NCBI GenBank assembly: GCA_020054235.1
Contig: JAGVLQ010000001.1
Span: 1-52,082, forward strand
Length of the DNA stretch: 52,082 bases
Source: Candidatus Babeliales bacterium
Lineage (GTDB): Bacteria; Babelota; Babeliae; Babelales; JACPOV01
Direction: 5' to 3'
The notes under the pieces are model-generated. The model had not been told where the DNA came from and searched no databases. It saw nothing but the letters and a program-made list of their open reading frames with translations. The translations under genes were made by a program, and so were the position numbers. How positions within the stretch are numbered: the stretch's first letter is position 1; every line of letters begins with the position of its first letter. This document shows, piece by piece, positions 18,660 to 28,284 of the stretch.

Positions 18660-21197
18660 ATGTATAAAAATAATATTCAAGATAAATGTTCTAAACTAGA
18701 AACACAACAAGTAATAAATGAATTTAAAACTAATAGCCAAACAGGCCTTACTGATGCAGAAATAAAAATACGTTTGCAAGCATTTGGCCTTAACAAGCTT
18801 GGAGAAAAAAATTTTTTTTGGTTTGCTATTCTTTTTAAACAACTTATTAATCCATTTAATGTTCTTTTTTTTATTATCAGTGCTTTTTCCTTTTTAGTAC
18901 ATGAATTTCAAAATGGGGCGGTAATTTTGATATGTGTTTTAATTAATGCCTTAAGTGGTTTTTATCAAGAATATCGAGCAGCTCTTAATTTAGAATCATT
19001 AAAAATGTATCTTGCCCATATGGTAACTATTTTACGTAATGGTCAAGAATTAGAAATTGATGCAACACAAATAGTACCTGGTGATATCATATTGTTAGTT
19101 CCGGGTGATATTTTGCCAGCCGATATCCGTTTAATTCAAACAGAAAACTTTACGTTGGATGAATCTGCTTTAACTGGCGAATCAAATCCAGTAAAAAAAG
19201 ATTCTGGAGTAATAAAAATTGAACAACCTACCATTTTTTTAGCAACCAATATTGGTTTTGCAGGCACATCAGTTTTGAGCGGGAAATCTAAAGGAATTGT
19301 TATTGCAACCGGCAAGCAAACCATGATGGGATCTATATATGGGCTTACGATTGGATCACTGCAGAAAAGTTATTTGGCAAAGCAACTTTCGCAACTTTCT
19401 TTTATGTTATTTTTTCTAGTTTTTGGAACACTGGCCCTAACCTTTATAATTAATTTTTTTCTTAAGGGTGAAAGTTTTCCTTTGTTCAATTTTTTCATTT
19501 TTTCTACAGCCCTTGCCATCACTGCAATTCCAGAAGCATTGCCGGTAGTTGTCACCTTTGCTTTATCAAAAGGTGTAAATATTTTGGCTCAAAAAAAAGT
19601 GATTATAAAAAGATTGTCTGCGATAGAAGACTTAGGACGCATTGATATACTATGTACCGATAAAACGGGCACCTTAACAGAAAATATTTTGGCAGTTGCT
19701 AACATTAATGCGCAAAATACAGCAGAAATAATTTTTAATGCAGCTTTGGCATCAGAAACTTCCTTTAAAAATCTAGAAAAGTTAACCAAAGGATTTGATA
19801 GTGCTTTATGGAACTATTTGAAGGAGGATCAAAAGAAAGAACTTGAATATTATAAAAAAGTAAAAGAAATTCCTTTTGAGTCTTCTAGGAAGCGAAATAC
19901 TGTTTTACTAAAAAAACAAGATTCTTCAAGTCAAATACTTATTACACGAGGGATGCCGGAAGAAGTGCTGAATCGATCTACCTTTGACGCACACAAAAAA
20001 CAAGAATATCTTTCATGGGCTCAGCAAGAGGGCACATTAGGACGGCGTGTTTTGGCAATTGCAAAAAAAGAAATAGTGGGTGATATTTCTAGTTTTGAAG
20101 AAGTTGAAACAAATTTTATGTTTATAGGTATCATCTCTTTTAGCGATCCTTTGAAGAAAACAGCACTTGAGGCCATAAAAAAAAGCAAAGTATTAGGAGT
20201 TGGTATTAAAATTTTAAGTGGAGATAGCAAAGAGGTTTGTTTTACCGTTGCTCAACAAGCAGCCTTAATTACCTCTCAACAAGAAATTCTCACGGGTTAT
20301 GCATTTGCTAGCATGGATGAATCGCAAAAAAAACAAGCAGTTGATAGTTGCACTGTTTTTGCTCGTATTGACCCTGAACAAAAATTTGAAATTATTCAGC
20401 TTTTACAAGAAAAGGGTTATTACGTTGGCTATGTAGGCGATGGTATCAATGATGCTCCCGCTTTAAAAGTTGCTAATGTAGCATTAGCAGTTCCCAATGC
20501 TACTGATATTGCTCGAGAAGCCGCTGATATAATTTTGATTAAAAAAAGTCTTTTAGCGATTATAAATGGCATTGAAGAAGGGCGCACCATTATTGCTAAT
20601 ATTTTCAAATATATTAAAACAACCTTGTCTGCAAGTTTTGGTAATTTTTTTTCCCTAGCATTCTCAACATTTTTTTTACATTATCTTCCTATGCTGCCAA
20701 TTCAATTGTTAATGGTGAATTTGATCAGTGATTTTCCTATGATTGCTATTTCAACCGATAATGTTGATTCCTTTGAAATAAAAAAATTAAAGAAGAATTA
20801 TTTAAAAGAATTGATACTTGTAGCACTTCTATTTGGTTCTGTAAGTTCTATTTTTGATTTTATATTTCTTGGGCTTTTTAAAGGATATGGTCAAAAAACA
20901 TTACATACCGGTTGGTTTATTTTTAGTATTTTGACAGAATTGGTTTTTATATTTTCTATAAGAACGAATGGGATTTTTTATAAGACAAAACGGCCGTCTT
21001 TTTGGTTGGCATTTTTAGCATTTTTTGCAGCTTGTTTGAGCATAAGTTTGGCTTATATAAAAAAATTTGAATCTTTTTTTCAATTGGTACCCCTTACACT
21101 TTACCAACTTTCTTTGCTTGCTATTTTATTGATTTTTTATTTTACCACTACAGAAATAGTCAAAAATTATTATTATTCTGAAAAGTTGAACGTTTAA
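18660..21197 (+). CDS. P-type cation ATPase, MgtA-like (P3B)
   Basis: 845 residues. P-type motifs: TGES (A domain), AIPEALP in membrane helix 4, phosphorylated D334 in CTDKTGTLTE, and GDGINDAPALK (P domain). Membrane segments number about ten. The late region LLMVNLISDFPMIAISTDNVD, then FGSVSSIFDFIFLGLF and TGWFIFSILTELVFIFSIRT, resembles bacterial magnesium-translocating MgtA/MgtB more than Ca pumps, so Mg import is the best guess; a Ca-type P2A pump is the alternative. The N domain is short. ATG 18660 follows GAGGG; an adjacent TTG at 18657 is less likely. Confidence 0.88.
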   Translation: MYKNNIQDKCSKLETQQVINEFKTNSQTGLTDAEIKIRLQAFGLNKLGEKNFFWFAILFKQLINPFNVLFFIISAFSFLVHEFQNGAVILICVLINALSGFYQEYRAALNLESLKMYLAHMVTILRNGQELEIDATQIVPGDIILLVPGDILPADIRLIQTENFTLDESALTGESNPVKKDSGVIKIEQPTIFLATNIGFAGTSVLSGKSKGIVIATGKQTMMGSIYGLTIGSLQKSYLAKQLSQLSFMLFFLVFGTLALTFIINFFLKGESFPLFNFFIFSTALAITAIPEALPVVVTFALSKGVNILAQKKVIIKRLSAIEDLGRIDILCTDKTGTLTENILAVANINAQNTAEIIFNAALASETSFKNLEKLTKGFDSALWNYLKEDQKKELEYYKKVKEIPFESSRKRNTVLLKKQDSSSQILITRGMPEEVLNRSTFDAHKKQEYLSWAQQEGTLGRRVLAIAKKEIVGDISSFEEVETNFMFIGIISFSDPLKKTALEAIKKSKVLGVGIKILSGDSKEVCFTVAQQAALITSQQEILTGYAFASMDESQKKQAVDSCTVFARIDPEQKFEIIQLLQEKGYYVGYVGDGINDAPALKVANVALAVPNATDIAREAADIILIKKSLLAIINGIEEGRTIIANIFKYIKTTLSASFGNFFSLAFSTFFLHYLPMLPIQLLMVNLISDFPMIAISTDNVDSFEIKKLKKNYLKELILVALLFGSVSSIFDFIFLGLFKGYGQKTLHTGWFIFSILTELVFIFSIRTNGIFYKTKRPSFWLAFLAFFAACLSISLAYIKKFESFFQLVPLTLYQLSLLAILLIFYFTTTEIVKNYYYSEKLNV

Positions 21198-21223
21198 ATT
21201 GATCTTAGATTAGAGGTTGACTC

Positions 21224-21253
21224 TTGTTATTTCTGGTTCTGATCTTTTATAGT
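21224..21253 (+). promoter_or_regulatory. Predicted promoter of the phospholipase cluster
   Basis: TTGTTA at 21224, an 18-bp spacer, then TATAGT at 21248-21253, 25 bp before the first ATG. The segment TATAGTAAA...AACGGGAG recurs in related form (TATAGTAAATAAAGAACACG) before the third gene of the cluster at 24667, suggesting shared control. Confidence 0.4.
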
Positions 21254-21278
21254 AAAAGAAAAAACGGGAGTAACCAGA

Positions 21279-23492
21279 ATGAAGAAATTAATCTCTACTG
21301 AAAAAATTTTAATCTTGTTTTATATCATTTTTTTTCCCCAAACACCAATTCATCCATTTTCCTTTGATTTTCAATCTCTAGTTCCAAATTTTAATTTTAG
21401 TTCTGTTAAATCTTACTTTTTAGGTGAATCTCATGTTGAAAAAGGCCGACCTTTTATAATGGCAGAGGCTCAAGTAGGTGAGAAAAAAAGTCTGACTGCT
21501 CTACAGCAGTACTTGTATGATGAGACTAGAAAAAAATTATTAGGCAAAGAAGAGCTTGAAAAAAAAGATGATGATGAAAAAAAGGAATCGATTAGCGCAC
21601 AGCTTTGGAATGTTACCAAACAAGACCTTAATAATCTCTGGCAAGTTGTAAGCTATGAAAAATTCAAAGAAACGTATCTTAAATTATATCCGGAACAAAC
21701 TGCAGGTATGAGAGCAAGCATTGAAAAGGGCCAACAATTAACCTCCAAAGGCGAAATTGATCCCTTTCAAGATTATGAAGGTAGATTTCTAAGCGCACGT
21801 CTGGATAAGGTTCAAGAAAATATTCAGAAATTTCTTGACTATAAAATAACGAATAAAAAAGAAGTTCCTCGTATTGGTATAGCCTTAAGTGGTGGTGGCT
21901 ATCGAGCTATGATTTTGACAGCAGGGTACTTAAAAGCGCTTGAAGATTTAGGATTACTTGATTCAGCATTGTATATAGCAGCCCTTTCTGGTTCGACATG
22001 GTATGTAGGCCCTTGGGTGTATCAACAACACACAAAAACATCAATATCTGATTTTAATCAAATGCTTATTGAAAAAATCAAAAAAAATCATCTTGATTTA
22101 CTCCAAGACCCGCGAAAAGATTTTAATGTAGAAAAATTTGCTTCCCAGGTTATTTGGCCAAAAGTATTATTTGAGCAACCAATTGCCTCTATTGATATTT
22201 ATGGAGGCGCTTTGAGTCATTATCTTTTAGCTGATTTGGCTGATAGGCGTTTAACGGCGCGTCTTTCAGCTCAACATGCTAATGTGATGCAAGAAACGAT
22301 GCCAACTCCTTTTCCAATTTATACAGCAGTTGCTGAAGCTGCTGCTGACGATCATAATTATGATTGGTATGAATTTAACCCGTGGCGCATTTGGAACTTA
22401 GAACATGATTGTTCATTCCAATCTTATGCTTTTGGTAGAAAATTTAAAAATGGTCAATCAGTGCAGCAGCAAAATAATTATCCTCCAGAGCAGAGTTTTG
22501 GTTTTTTAATGGGTATTTTTGGCTCAGCTTTTACGGTTAATCTTAATGATATTGTAAGAATCTTATTTGGGATTGATTTAAAAACTGAAAAAGATTATCC
22601 AACAAAACTTGCACAATGGTTTGGTAAATCAATCGACTGGGCAAAAAAAGGAATTATACAGTTGCCAAATTATTTTAATATGGCAAAAAAAGGTGATTAT
22701 ATAGGTATCTTTAATGATGTAAAAGATAATTTGCTGCAAATACAAGGAACTATTTTTCTTTCTTTCTTGCAAATTGTTTCAGATATTGTAATCAAAAAAG
22801 CTACTGATAAAACAATAATGATTGGTAACAAAGAAATAATAGTTGGTTCAACGCGGTTTGTCCCTGCTCAAGTTTATAATCCTTTCAATGGCTATGAGGG
22901 CGTTGATGAAAAATTACAAGAACAAGAAGTATTAACGTTTGTTGATGCAGGCATAGATTACAATATTCCATTGCGACCATTATTGAGACCTGAGCGAGAT
23001 CTTGACCTTATTATCATTGGTGATGCATCAGGTGATGTTCCCAAAGGTACAGGAGAACTTCAAAAAGCACTTGCTGATATCAAGCGCGTCTATGATATAG
23101 ATTATACAAAAGATGCCGCAATGAGTTCTAAAACTATGATGGTGTACCGTCCTCAACAAAAGTCATATTCATATGCTCAACAAAAAAAACTTGCTCATGT
23201 TGAACCGCCAATACTCGTCTATTTTAACTATCTTAAAGACGATGCCTTAATAAAAGAAGCAGAGAAAAGCCCAGAACTTAATACAATAGTTAAGGAAAAT
23301 AACCTTGCTGCATTTAGTGAGAATTGTTTGATTGGTTATTGTAGTACTTTTAATTTTAACTATTCTGTTGAGGAATTTAAACAACTAAGTGGTATTGGTG
23401 AACTTAATATTCGTGCTCATGAAAAAGATCTCAAAAAACTTGTTGGACAAGCTCGTGCACGCGCAGTAGAAGAAGAAGGCTTTGGTGGATAA
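21279..23492 (+). CDS. Secreted cytosolic-phospholipase-A2-like lipase (eukaryotic PLA2c type)
   Basis: 737 residues with a signal-like hydrophobic start (residues 9-28). The cPLA2/lysophospholipase catalytic signatures are complete: oxyanion Arg in ALSGGGYRAM (R209), nucleophile Ser in ALSGSTW (S237) and catalytic Asp in FVDAGIDYNIPLRPLLRPE (D556), matching GGGFRAM, GLSGSTW and the VDSGL..N.P segment of eukaryotic cPLA2. It would hydrolyse glycerophospholipids or lysophospholipids, plausibly host membranes. No C2 domain is seen; residues 60-190 are a charged helical region instead. Strong ribosome-binding site (GGGAG, 8 nt). Followed 4 bp later by a PLC-like gene. The resemblance to eukaryotic enzymes suggests transfer or mimicry. 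Confidence 0.88.
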   Translation: MKKLISTEKILILFYIIFFPQTPIHPFSFDFQSLVPNFNFSSVKSYFLGESHVEKGRPFIMAEAQVGEKKSLTALQQYLYDETRKKLLGKEELEKKDDDEKKESISAQLWNVTKQDLNNLWQVVSYEKFKETYLKLYPEQTAGMRASIEKGQQLTSKGEIDPFQDYEGRFLSARLDKVQENIQKFLDYKITNKKEVPRIGIALSGGGYRAMILTAGYLKALEDLGLLDSALYIAALSGSTWYVGPWVYQQHTKTSISDFNQMLIEKIKKNHLDLLQDPRKDFNVEKFASQVIWPKVLFEQPIASIDIYGGALSHYLLADLADRRLTARLSAQHANVMQETMPTPFPIYTAVAEAAADDHNYDWYEFNPWRIWNLEHDCSFQSYAFGRKFKNGQSVQQQNNYPPEQSFGFLMGIFGSAFTVNLNDIVRILFGIDLKTEKDYPTKLAQWFGKSIDWAKKGIIQLPNYFNMAKKGDYIGIFNDVKDNLLQIQGTIFLSFLQIVSDIVIKKATDKTIMIGNKEIIVGSTRFVPAQVYNPFNGYEGVDEKLQEQEVLTFVDAGIDYNIPLRPLLRPERDLDLIIIGDASGDVPKGTGELQKALADIKRVYDIDYTKDAAMSSKTMMVYRPQQKSYSYAQQKKLAHVEPPILVYFNYLKDDALIKEAEKSPELNTIVKENNLAAFSENCLIGYCSTFNFNYSVEEFKQLSGIGELNIRAHEKDLKKLVGQARARAVEEEGFGG

Positions 23493-23496
23493 ATGT

Positions 23497-24639
23497 ATGA
23501 AAAAAGGATATTTTTCTGCTTTTTTTCTCTTTTTTCTGGTGCAACATGAAGTTTATGCATTACAAAATTGCAATGGTTTTTTGCAATTGTGTGATCGTCG
23601 ATACAATGAAGTTACGTTTCCAACAACCCACAATGGCTTGTCTGATAAACCACCAACGATTACGAGTGGTGCCTCTATTGTTTCTGTACAAAATCAGGAT
23701 AAAGCTTTTATTGAGCAGTTAAAAGCTGGAATTCGTGCAACAAAATTACCTTTACATTGGGAAAACAATATTTTAAAAGTATGTCATGGCTTTCCAGAAG
23801 AAAAATTTCCTGTTTGGGTGCCGCAAGCACTCAATCGACCTTGCCAGATTGATCCTGCAACAGAATCTCTTTTGGATGTGCTTAAAATATTAAAAAAATT
23901 TCTTGATGAAAACCCTCGAGAAATTTTTACGTTTTTTTTAGAAGGTGCTACTGGAGATCATGCAAAGCTTGCCGAAATTTTTGCCAAAGCAGGTTTTAAT
24001 GAAAATAACGTGCATGCTCAATTGTTACATGAGCAATGGCCAACGTTGGGACAAATGATTAATAACAATAAGCGCTTGGTTGTTTTTGTTTCTTTGCCTG
24101 ATTCAAAAAGTTCTTCAAAAATTCCGTGGCTTCATCTAATGGATGAATTTGTCTGGCAAACAGATTTTAAATTTGGTGATATAAAGGAATTGAAAAAAGA
24201 CATACAAAATCCCAAGATTCGCGAAGGCGCTAGTCAAACCATATTTGATAAGCGTCTTGAACAACCTGACAATAAAATTTCCGTGGTCCAACATTTTATT
24301 ACGCCCATTTATAAAAAGGTTCAATGGGGAAGAATCGTTCCTATCGGTGGCACTATTCAAGAAGCTAAAATAGCAAATAGTCGACCTATCTTAATGAAAC
24401 GCTTAGAAGCATTGGAAAAAAAGGCGCACGTGCCACTTAATTTTATTTGGGTAGACTTTTTTGAGTACGGTGATCTTTTTGATGTGATTAATGAACTCAA
24501 TAAAGTTGGTAAATATTCTCCTGCACCAGCACCGAGTGAACTATCAAAAGAGCAGGTGCAAGCAGATTTAGAACCCCTTACAAAAAGCCTTGCGTTGTTG
24601 CACGATGAACTTGCAAATTTAAGTATTCTTTTGTCTTAA
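23497..24639 (+). CDS. Secreted PLC-like phosphodiesterase (PI-PLC X domain), copy 1
   Basis: 380 residues with a signal peptide (1-21). The mature start CNGFLQLCDRRYNEVTFPTTHN, with catalytic His45, and the second His in VCHGFPE (H97) fit PI-PLC X-domain proteins; the CNG...LC.R.Y..VTF..HN framing, with NQ...QL.AGIR downstream, resembles secreted fungal and amoebal PLC-like proteins. FLDENPREIFTFFLE and NFIWVDFFEYGDLFDVIN are shared with the next gene. The substrate could be phosphatidylinositol or GPI lipids (inference). A 40-residue helical tail is absent in copy 2. ATG 23497 lies 4 bp after the PLA2 stop. Confidence 0.87.
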   Translation: MKKGYFSAFFLFFLVQHEVYALQNCNGFLQLCDRRYNEVTFPTTHNGLSDKPPTITSGASIVSVQNQDKAFIEQLKAGIRATKLPLHWENNILKVCHGFPEEKFPVWVPQALNRPCQIDPATESLLDVLKILKKFLDENPREIFTFFLEGATGDHAKLAEIFAKAGFNENNVHAQLLHEQWPTLGQMINNNKRLVVFVSLPDSKSSSKIPWLHLMDEFVWQTDFKFGDIKELKKDIQNPKIREGASQTIFDKRLEQPDNKISVVQHFITPIYKKVQWGRIVPIGGTIQEAKIANSRPILMKRLEALEKKAHVPLNFIWVDFFEYGDLFDVINELNKVGKYSPAPAPSELSKEQVQADLEPLTKSLALLHDELANLSILLS

Positions 24640-24697
24640 GTTCTAGGCAAGAGCTCAAATAATATTTATAGTAAATAAAGAACACGGGGGACCTTAC

Positions 24698-25774
24698 ATG
24701 AATAATAAAAAATCTTTTCTTTATCTAGTAGTAGTACTTTTTATTTTTAAACATCTTCAAAGTCAGCCAGTATGCAATGGTTTTGCAGAGCTTTGCGACC
24801 GTCGTTATAATGAAGTTACTTTTCCTGCAACACATAATGCACAGTCCTATAAAGGTGCAAGTGGTTGGACAGGTTGGCTGGTTTCAGTACAAAATCAAGA
24901 TAAATCAATCACGGAACAATTGAATGCTGGCATACGCGCCATGAAAATTCCTTTACATTTAGAAGCAACAAAAAAAGGTAATATTGTAACCGCCTGTCAT
25001 GGTTTGCAAGCAGGAGACTTGCGTAGTAAAGCGCCACGTTTTACACCGCAATTTGTTATCGAAGCAATTGAAAGGCATCCTTCATATTATGATAAAGGGG
25101 CGCAGCCTTTTAAAGATTTAGTAAAAGAAGTAAAAATATTTTTAGATGCGCATCCAAATGAAGTATTTACCTTTTTTTTAGAAGATCAAACTTTGCATCA
25201 CGAAATGATTATTCAAGCATTTAATGATGCTGGTATGAACCCGGAAACGTATATGCATATCCAAAATAAAAGAGATAAATGGCCAATGTTGGGCCAAATG
25301 ATTGAAAGTGGCAAGCGGGTAGTTGTTTTTATTAATAATAAAGGTGTGACGGGAACCTCCGCGTCGTGGTTGCATCAATTTGATGATTTTGTGTGGCAAA
25401 CAGAATATAGTTTTGGCGATGTGCAAGATTTAAAAGATGATACAAAAGACCCTGGGCTTCGTAATAGTACGAGCAAAGTAAATTACAATAATCGTTTTAT
25501 GGCGCCGCAGAATAAAATCTCTGTCGTGCAGCATTTTGTCACACCGAGTGTTAAAAGTTATACACTCTATTTAGGTGGTAAAAAATCAGAGGCGCAAAAA
25601 GCAAATTCACGTGATGTTTTATTTCCGCGATTAAAAGCTGTCTATGCAAAAGCAAAATCACCGCTCAATTTTATTTGGGTTGATTTTTTTGAGTACGGCG
25701 ATCTTTTTGATATTGTTAATCAGCTTAATGGCGTCGGTACTTATAAAGATAAAAATCAGTGGGTTAAATTATAG
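24698..25774 (+). CDS. Secreted PLC-like phosphodiesterase (PI-PLC X domain), copy 2
   Basis: 358 residues, a paralogue of the preceding gene (shared: CNGF..LCDRRYNEVTFP.THN, VSVQNQDK, WVDFFEYGDLFD). Signal peptide 1-22; catalytic His46 and His101 (ACHG). It differs by an insert around residues 104-128 and lacks the helical tail. ATG 24698 has GGGGG 7 nt upstream and its own TATAGT-type promoter candidate (24667-24672), resembling that of the PLA2 gene. The pair arose by tandem duplication followed by marked divergence, so substrates may differ. Confidence 0.87.
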   Translation: MNNKKSFLYLVVVLFIFKHLQSQPVCNGFAELCDRRYNEVTFPATHNAQSYKGASGWTGWLVSVQNQDKSITEQLNAGIRAMKIPLHLEATKKGNIVTACHGLQAGDLRSKAPRFTPQFVIEAIERHPSYYDKGAQPFKDLVKEVKIFLDAHPNEVFTFFLEDQTLHHEMIIQAFNDAGMNPETYMHIQNKRDKWPMLGQMIESGKRVVVFINNKGVTGTSASWLHQFDDFVWQTEYSFGDVQDLKDDTKDPGLRNSTSKVNYNNRFMAPQNKISVVQHFVTPSVKSYTLYLGGKKSEAQKANSRDVLFPRLKAVYAKAKSPLNFIWVDFFEYGDLFDIVNQLNGVGTYKDKNQWVKL

Positions 25775-25846
25775 AAGCCTTTATTTTTTATAAAAACACA
25801 GCATACTAAAAAACAAATTAGCATATTTTACAAGGAATTTTTTGTA

Positions 25847-27106
25847 ATGCATTATATACAGGGCAGTAAATATTTATGGCAGGTACCGATTACCAATCAA
25901 TCATTGATTGCTCAATTAGCAAGTACCTATAACCTTTCGTATCCTATTGCCCAAACAATTTTATCTCGTGGCTATGAAAGTAAAGAAGCGATTGATTCTT
26001 ATCTGTTTAGCTCTTTTGAAAAAGATGTAGCCCATCCTAGTTTGCTAAAAGATGCACAAAAGGCTGTTGAGCGCATTGCTTTTGCCATAAAACATAATCA
26101 AAAAATATTAATTTTTGGTGATTATGATGTTGATGGTATTACTTCATCAGCCTTGATGATGCTGTGTTTAAAGCCGCTGGGTGCTAATATAAATTTTTAT
26201 TTGCCGCATCGGGTAAAGGATGGCTATGGCCTTTCGACCAAAATTGTCGAGCGTGCTGCTGATAATGATTACAAATTAATTATTACTGTTGATAACGGTA
26301 TTACCGCTTTTGAGCCGGCATTAAAAGCAAAGCAGCGTGGTGTTGACTTAATAATTACTGACCACCATCGACCGCATGAAGCCGTGCCAGAAGCTTTTGC
26401 GATTATCAACCCTAATCAATTTGATTGTCCGTATCCCTTTAAAAGTTTGGCAGGTGTTGGGGTTACTTTTAAGTTGCTTTCGCTTTTATATGAATTTTTT
26501 GAAATGCAAATGCCATCAAAAGCAATTGAACTTTTATTGCTTGGAACTATAGCTGATGTGGTTCCGCTACTTGGTGAAAATCGTTATTGGGTCCGTTATG
26601 GATTGCAATATGTTAATCAGATGGAGAGTTTTGCTTTTAAAGTGCTTAAAAAAAATGGTAATGTTGCAAAACCAAAAATGTCAGCAACAGATATTGGTTA
26701 TTCTATTGCACCACAAATTAATGCCCTTGGCAGGTTAGAAGATCCACGCCAAGGCGTGAAATTTTTGATTGGCTCCGATACGCAGGAAATTGAACAAGTT
26801 GGTACCGTGTTGTTTGAATTAAATCAAGCGCGCAAGGAGATAGAGCGATCTATTTATGCTGATGTTGTTTTACAAATTGAGACAAAAAAAATTGATCTTG
26901 AAAAAGAAAATATTATTCTTGCAGCAAGCGACAAGTGGCCTCCTGGGGTGATTGGGTTAGTAGCTTCACGTCTTGTTAGTGCCTATGGGAAACCGACATT
27001 GCTGTTTCATATTACAGACAAAGGGCAAGCAAAAGGTTCATGTCGCTCAATTCCGGCATTTAATATGTTTGATGCACTGAGTAGTGCTTCCGAAATGCTT
27101 GATTAA
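25847..27106 (+). CDS. recJ: RecJ exonuclease, N-terminal part, ended by an in-frame TAA
   Basis: RecJ is the 5'-3' single-strand exonuclease of recombination and mismatch repair. The DHH domain is intact: FGDYDVDGITSSALM, IITVDNGI, IITDHHRPHE, AIINPNQFDCPYPFKSLAGVGVTFKL, GTIADVVPL, APQINALGRLEDP. DHHA1 begins (SDKWPPGVIGLVASRL, KGSCRSIPAFNMFDAL) but a TAA at 27104-27106 stops translation one codon before FGGHSQAAG, the conserved DHHA1 motif, which continues in the same frame. No other lesion is visible, so this is a point nonsense mutation, a sequencing error or a readthrough site. The truncated 419-residue product lacks the substrate-binding motif and OB fold. Confidence 0.9.
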   Translation: MHYIQGSKYLWQVPITNQSLIAQLASTYNLSYPIAQTILSRGYESKEAIDSYLFSSFEKDVAHPSLLKDAQKAVERIAFAIKHNQKILIFGDYDVDGITSSALMMLCLKPLGANINFYLPHRVKDGYGLSTKIVERAADNDYKLIITVDNGITAFEPALKAKQRGVDLIITDHHRPHEAVPEAFAIINPNQFDCPYPFKSLAGVGVTFKLLSLLYEFFEMQMPSKAIELLLLGTIADVVPLLGENRYWVRYGLQYVNQMESFAFKVLKKNGNVAKPKMSATDIGYSIAPQINALGRLEDPRQGVKFLIGSDTQEIEQVGTVLFELNQARKEIERSIYADVVLQIETKKIDLEKENIILAASDKWPPGVIGLVASRLVSAYGKPTLLFHITDKGQAKGSCRSIPAFNMFDALSSASEMLD

Positions 27107-27580
27107 TTTGGAGGGCATTCTCAAGCAGCAGGTCTGGCATTGTCAGCCGATAAGTTAGGTGAACTAAAATATCATTTAGAAGAATTAGTTGCGCAACAAC
27201 TAAAGCCGGAAGATTTACAGCAAAAAATTATTCTTGATGCGGAAGTTTCTTTGCCTGATGTTACCCAAAAGATTATTGCTGATTTGCATCATCTTGAACC
27301 ATTTGGGAATGCAAACCCTCAGCCTGCGTTTTATGTAAAAGGCGCAACGTTGGTGCAAGATCCATTATTGCTCAAAGATGCCCATGTAAAATGTTCTATT
27401 TTTGCCGATGGCGTTATTAAGCCAGTAGTATTTTTTAATCGGCCAGAATTATTTGAACAATTGAAAACACAAAAAGAAGAGCCTTTTGATGTAGCTGTTC
27501 ATATTTCAGAAAATCATTGGAATGGACGAACGAATATTGAATTTATTGGTATAGATGTTGCATTTGAAAAACAACCATAA
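27107..27580 (+). pseudogene. recJ: RecJ C-terminal part beyond the in-frame stop
   Basis: Same frame as the upstream part. It encodes FGGHSQAAGLALSADKL (DHHA1 signature) and the RecJ OB-fold region LEPFGNANPQPAFYVKGA...NGRTNIEFIGIDVAF, about 157 residues, with its own normal stop. The first possible initiator is a TTG at 27140 without a placed ribosome-binding site, so independent translation is unlikely. It is well preserved, which argues that the stop is recent or tolerated. Confidence 0.75.
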
Positions 27581-27594
27581 CTAAAAAAATTATT

Positions 27595-28284
27595 ATGATT
27601 ATTACTATTGATGGTCCAACGGGGAGCGGTAAATCAACTGCTGCGCGAGGATTAGCTGAACGCTTAAATTTTTATTGTCTTAGCAGTGGATTTTTATATA
27701 GAGCCTTGGCTTATATTTTACTCAAGCATTTTGGTTATACAAAAGAGGATCTTTATAAGGCTTCTAAAAATGATATTCAACAGGCACTTGATCCTAAAAA
27801 ATTTAAGTATGAAATGTCTACAAAAAATTGTGGATTAGTGATTTTTTCTAAAGAAAATATTACCTCATTTTTAAAATCGGAAGAAGTTTCACAAGGAGCA
27901 TCTATTATTGCTATCAATAAATTTGTTCGTCAAAAACTTACTGATTTGCAGCGCGAATTAGCTAAAAATAAAAATTTTATTTTAGAAGGGCGTGATTCAG
28001 GTTCTGTTGTTTTTAATGATGCTGATGTTAAATTTTATTTGACGGCTGAACTTGGTGAGCGTGCTAAGCGTTGGCAAAATCTCCAAAAAATGCGCGGTGA
28101 AGAAATTAGTTTTGAGGAAGCAAAAAAACAAGTTAAAGAGCGAGATACCCGAGATCAAGAACGGGAAGTCTCGCCTTTAATTATTCCAGAACATGCTATT
28201 ATTATTGACAATACCTATCTCACTCAAACAGAAACCGTTGATAATATGATAAGTAGTATAAAAAAGCAAAGTACAAGCTTTTAA
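27595..28284 (+). CDS. cmk: Cytidylate kinase
   Basis: Phosphorylates CMP and dCMP with ATP. 229 residues. P-loop GPTGSGKST at residues 6-14; LSSGFLYRALAY corresponds to the CMP-binding DTGAMYRA segment with Ser-Gly in place of Thr-Gly; LEGRDSGSVVFNDADVKFYLTA matches the EGRDIGTVVFPDA motif of Cmk; then KQVKERDTRDQEREVSPL, the lid. In a bacterium importing nucleotides this enzyme still recycles CMP. Its stop overlaps the stop of the convergent protease gene by 4 bp. No strong ribosome-binding site. Confidence 0.93.
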   Translation: MIITIDGPTGSGKSTAARGLAERLNFYCLSSGFLYRALAYILLKHFGYTKEDLYKASKNDIQQALDPKKFKYEMSTKNCGLVIFSKENITSFLKSEEVSQGASIIAINKFVRQKLTDLQRELAKNKNFILEGRDSGSVVFNDADVKFYLTAELGERAKRWQNLQKMRGEEISFEEAKKQVKERDTRDQEREVSPLIIPEHAIIIDNTYLTQTETVDNMISSIKKQSTSF

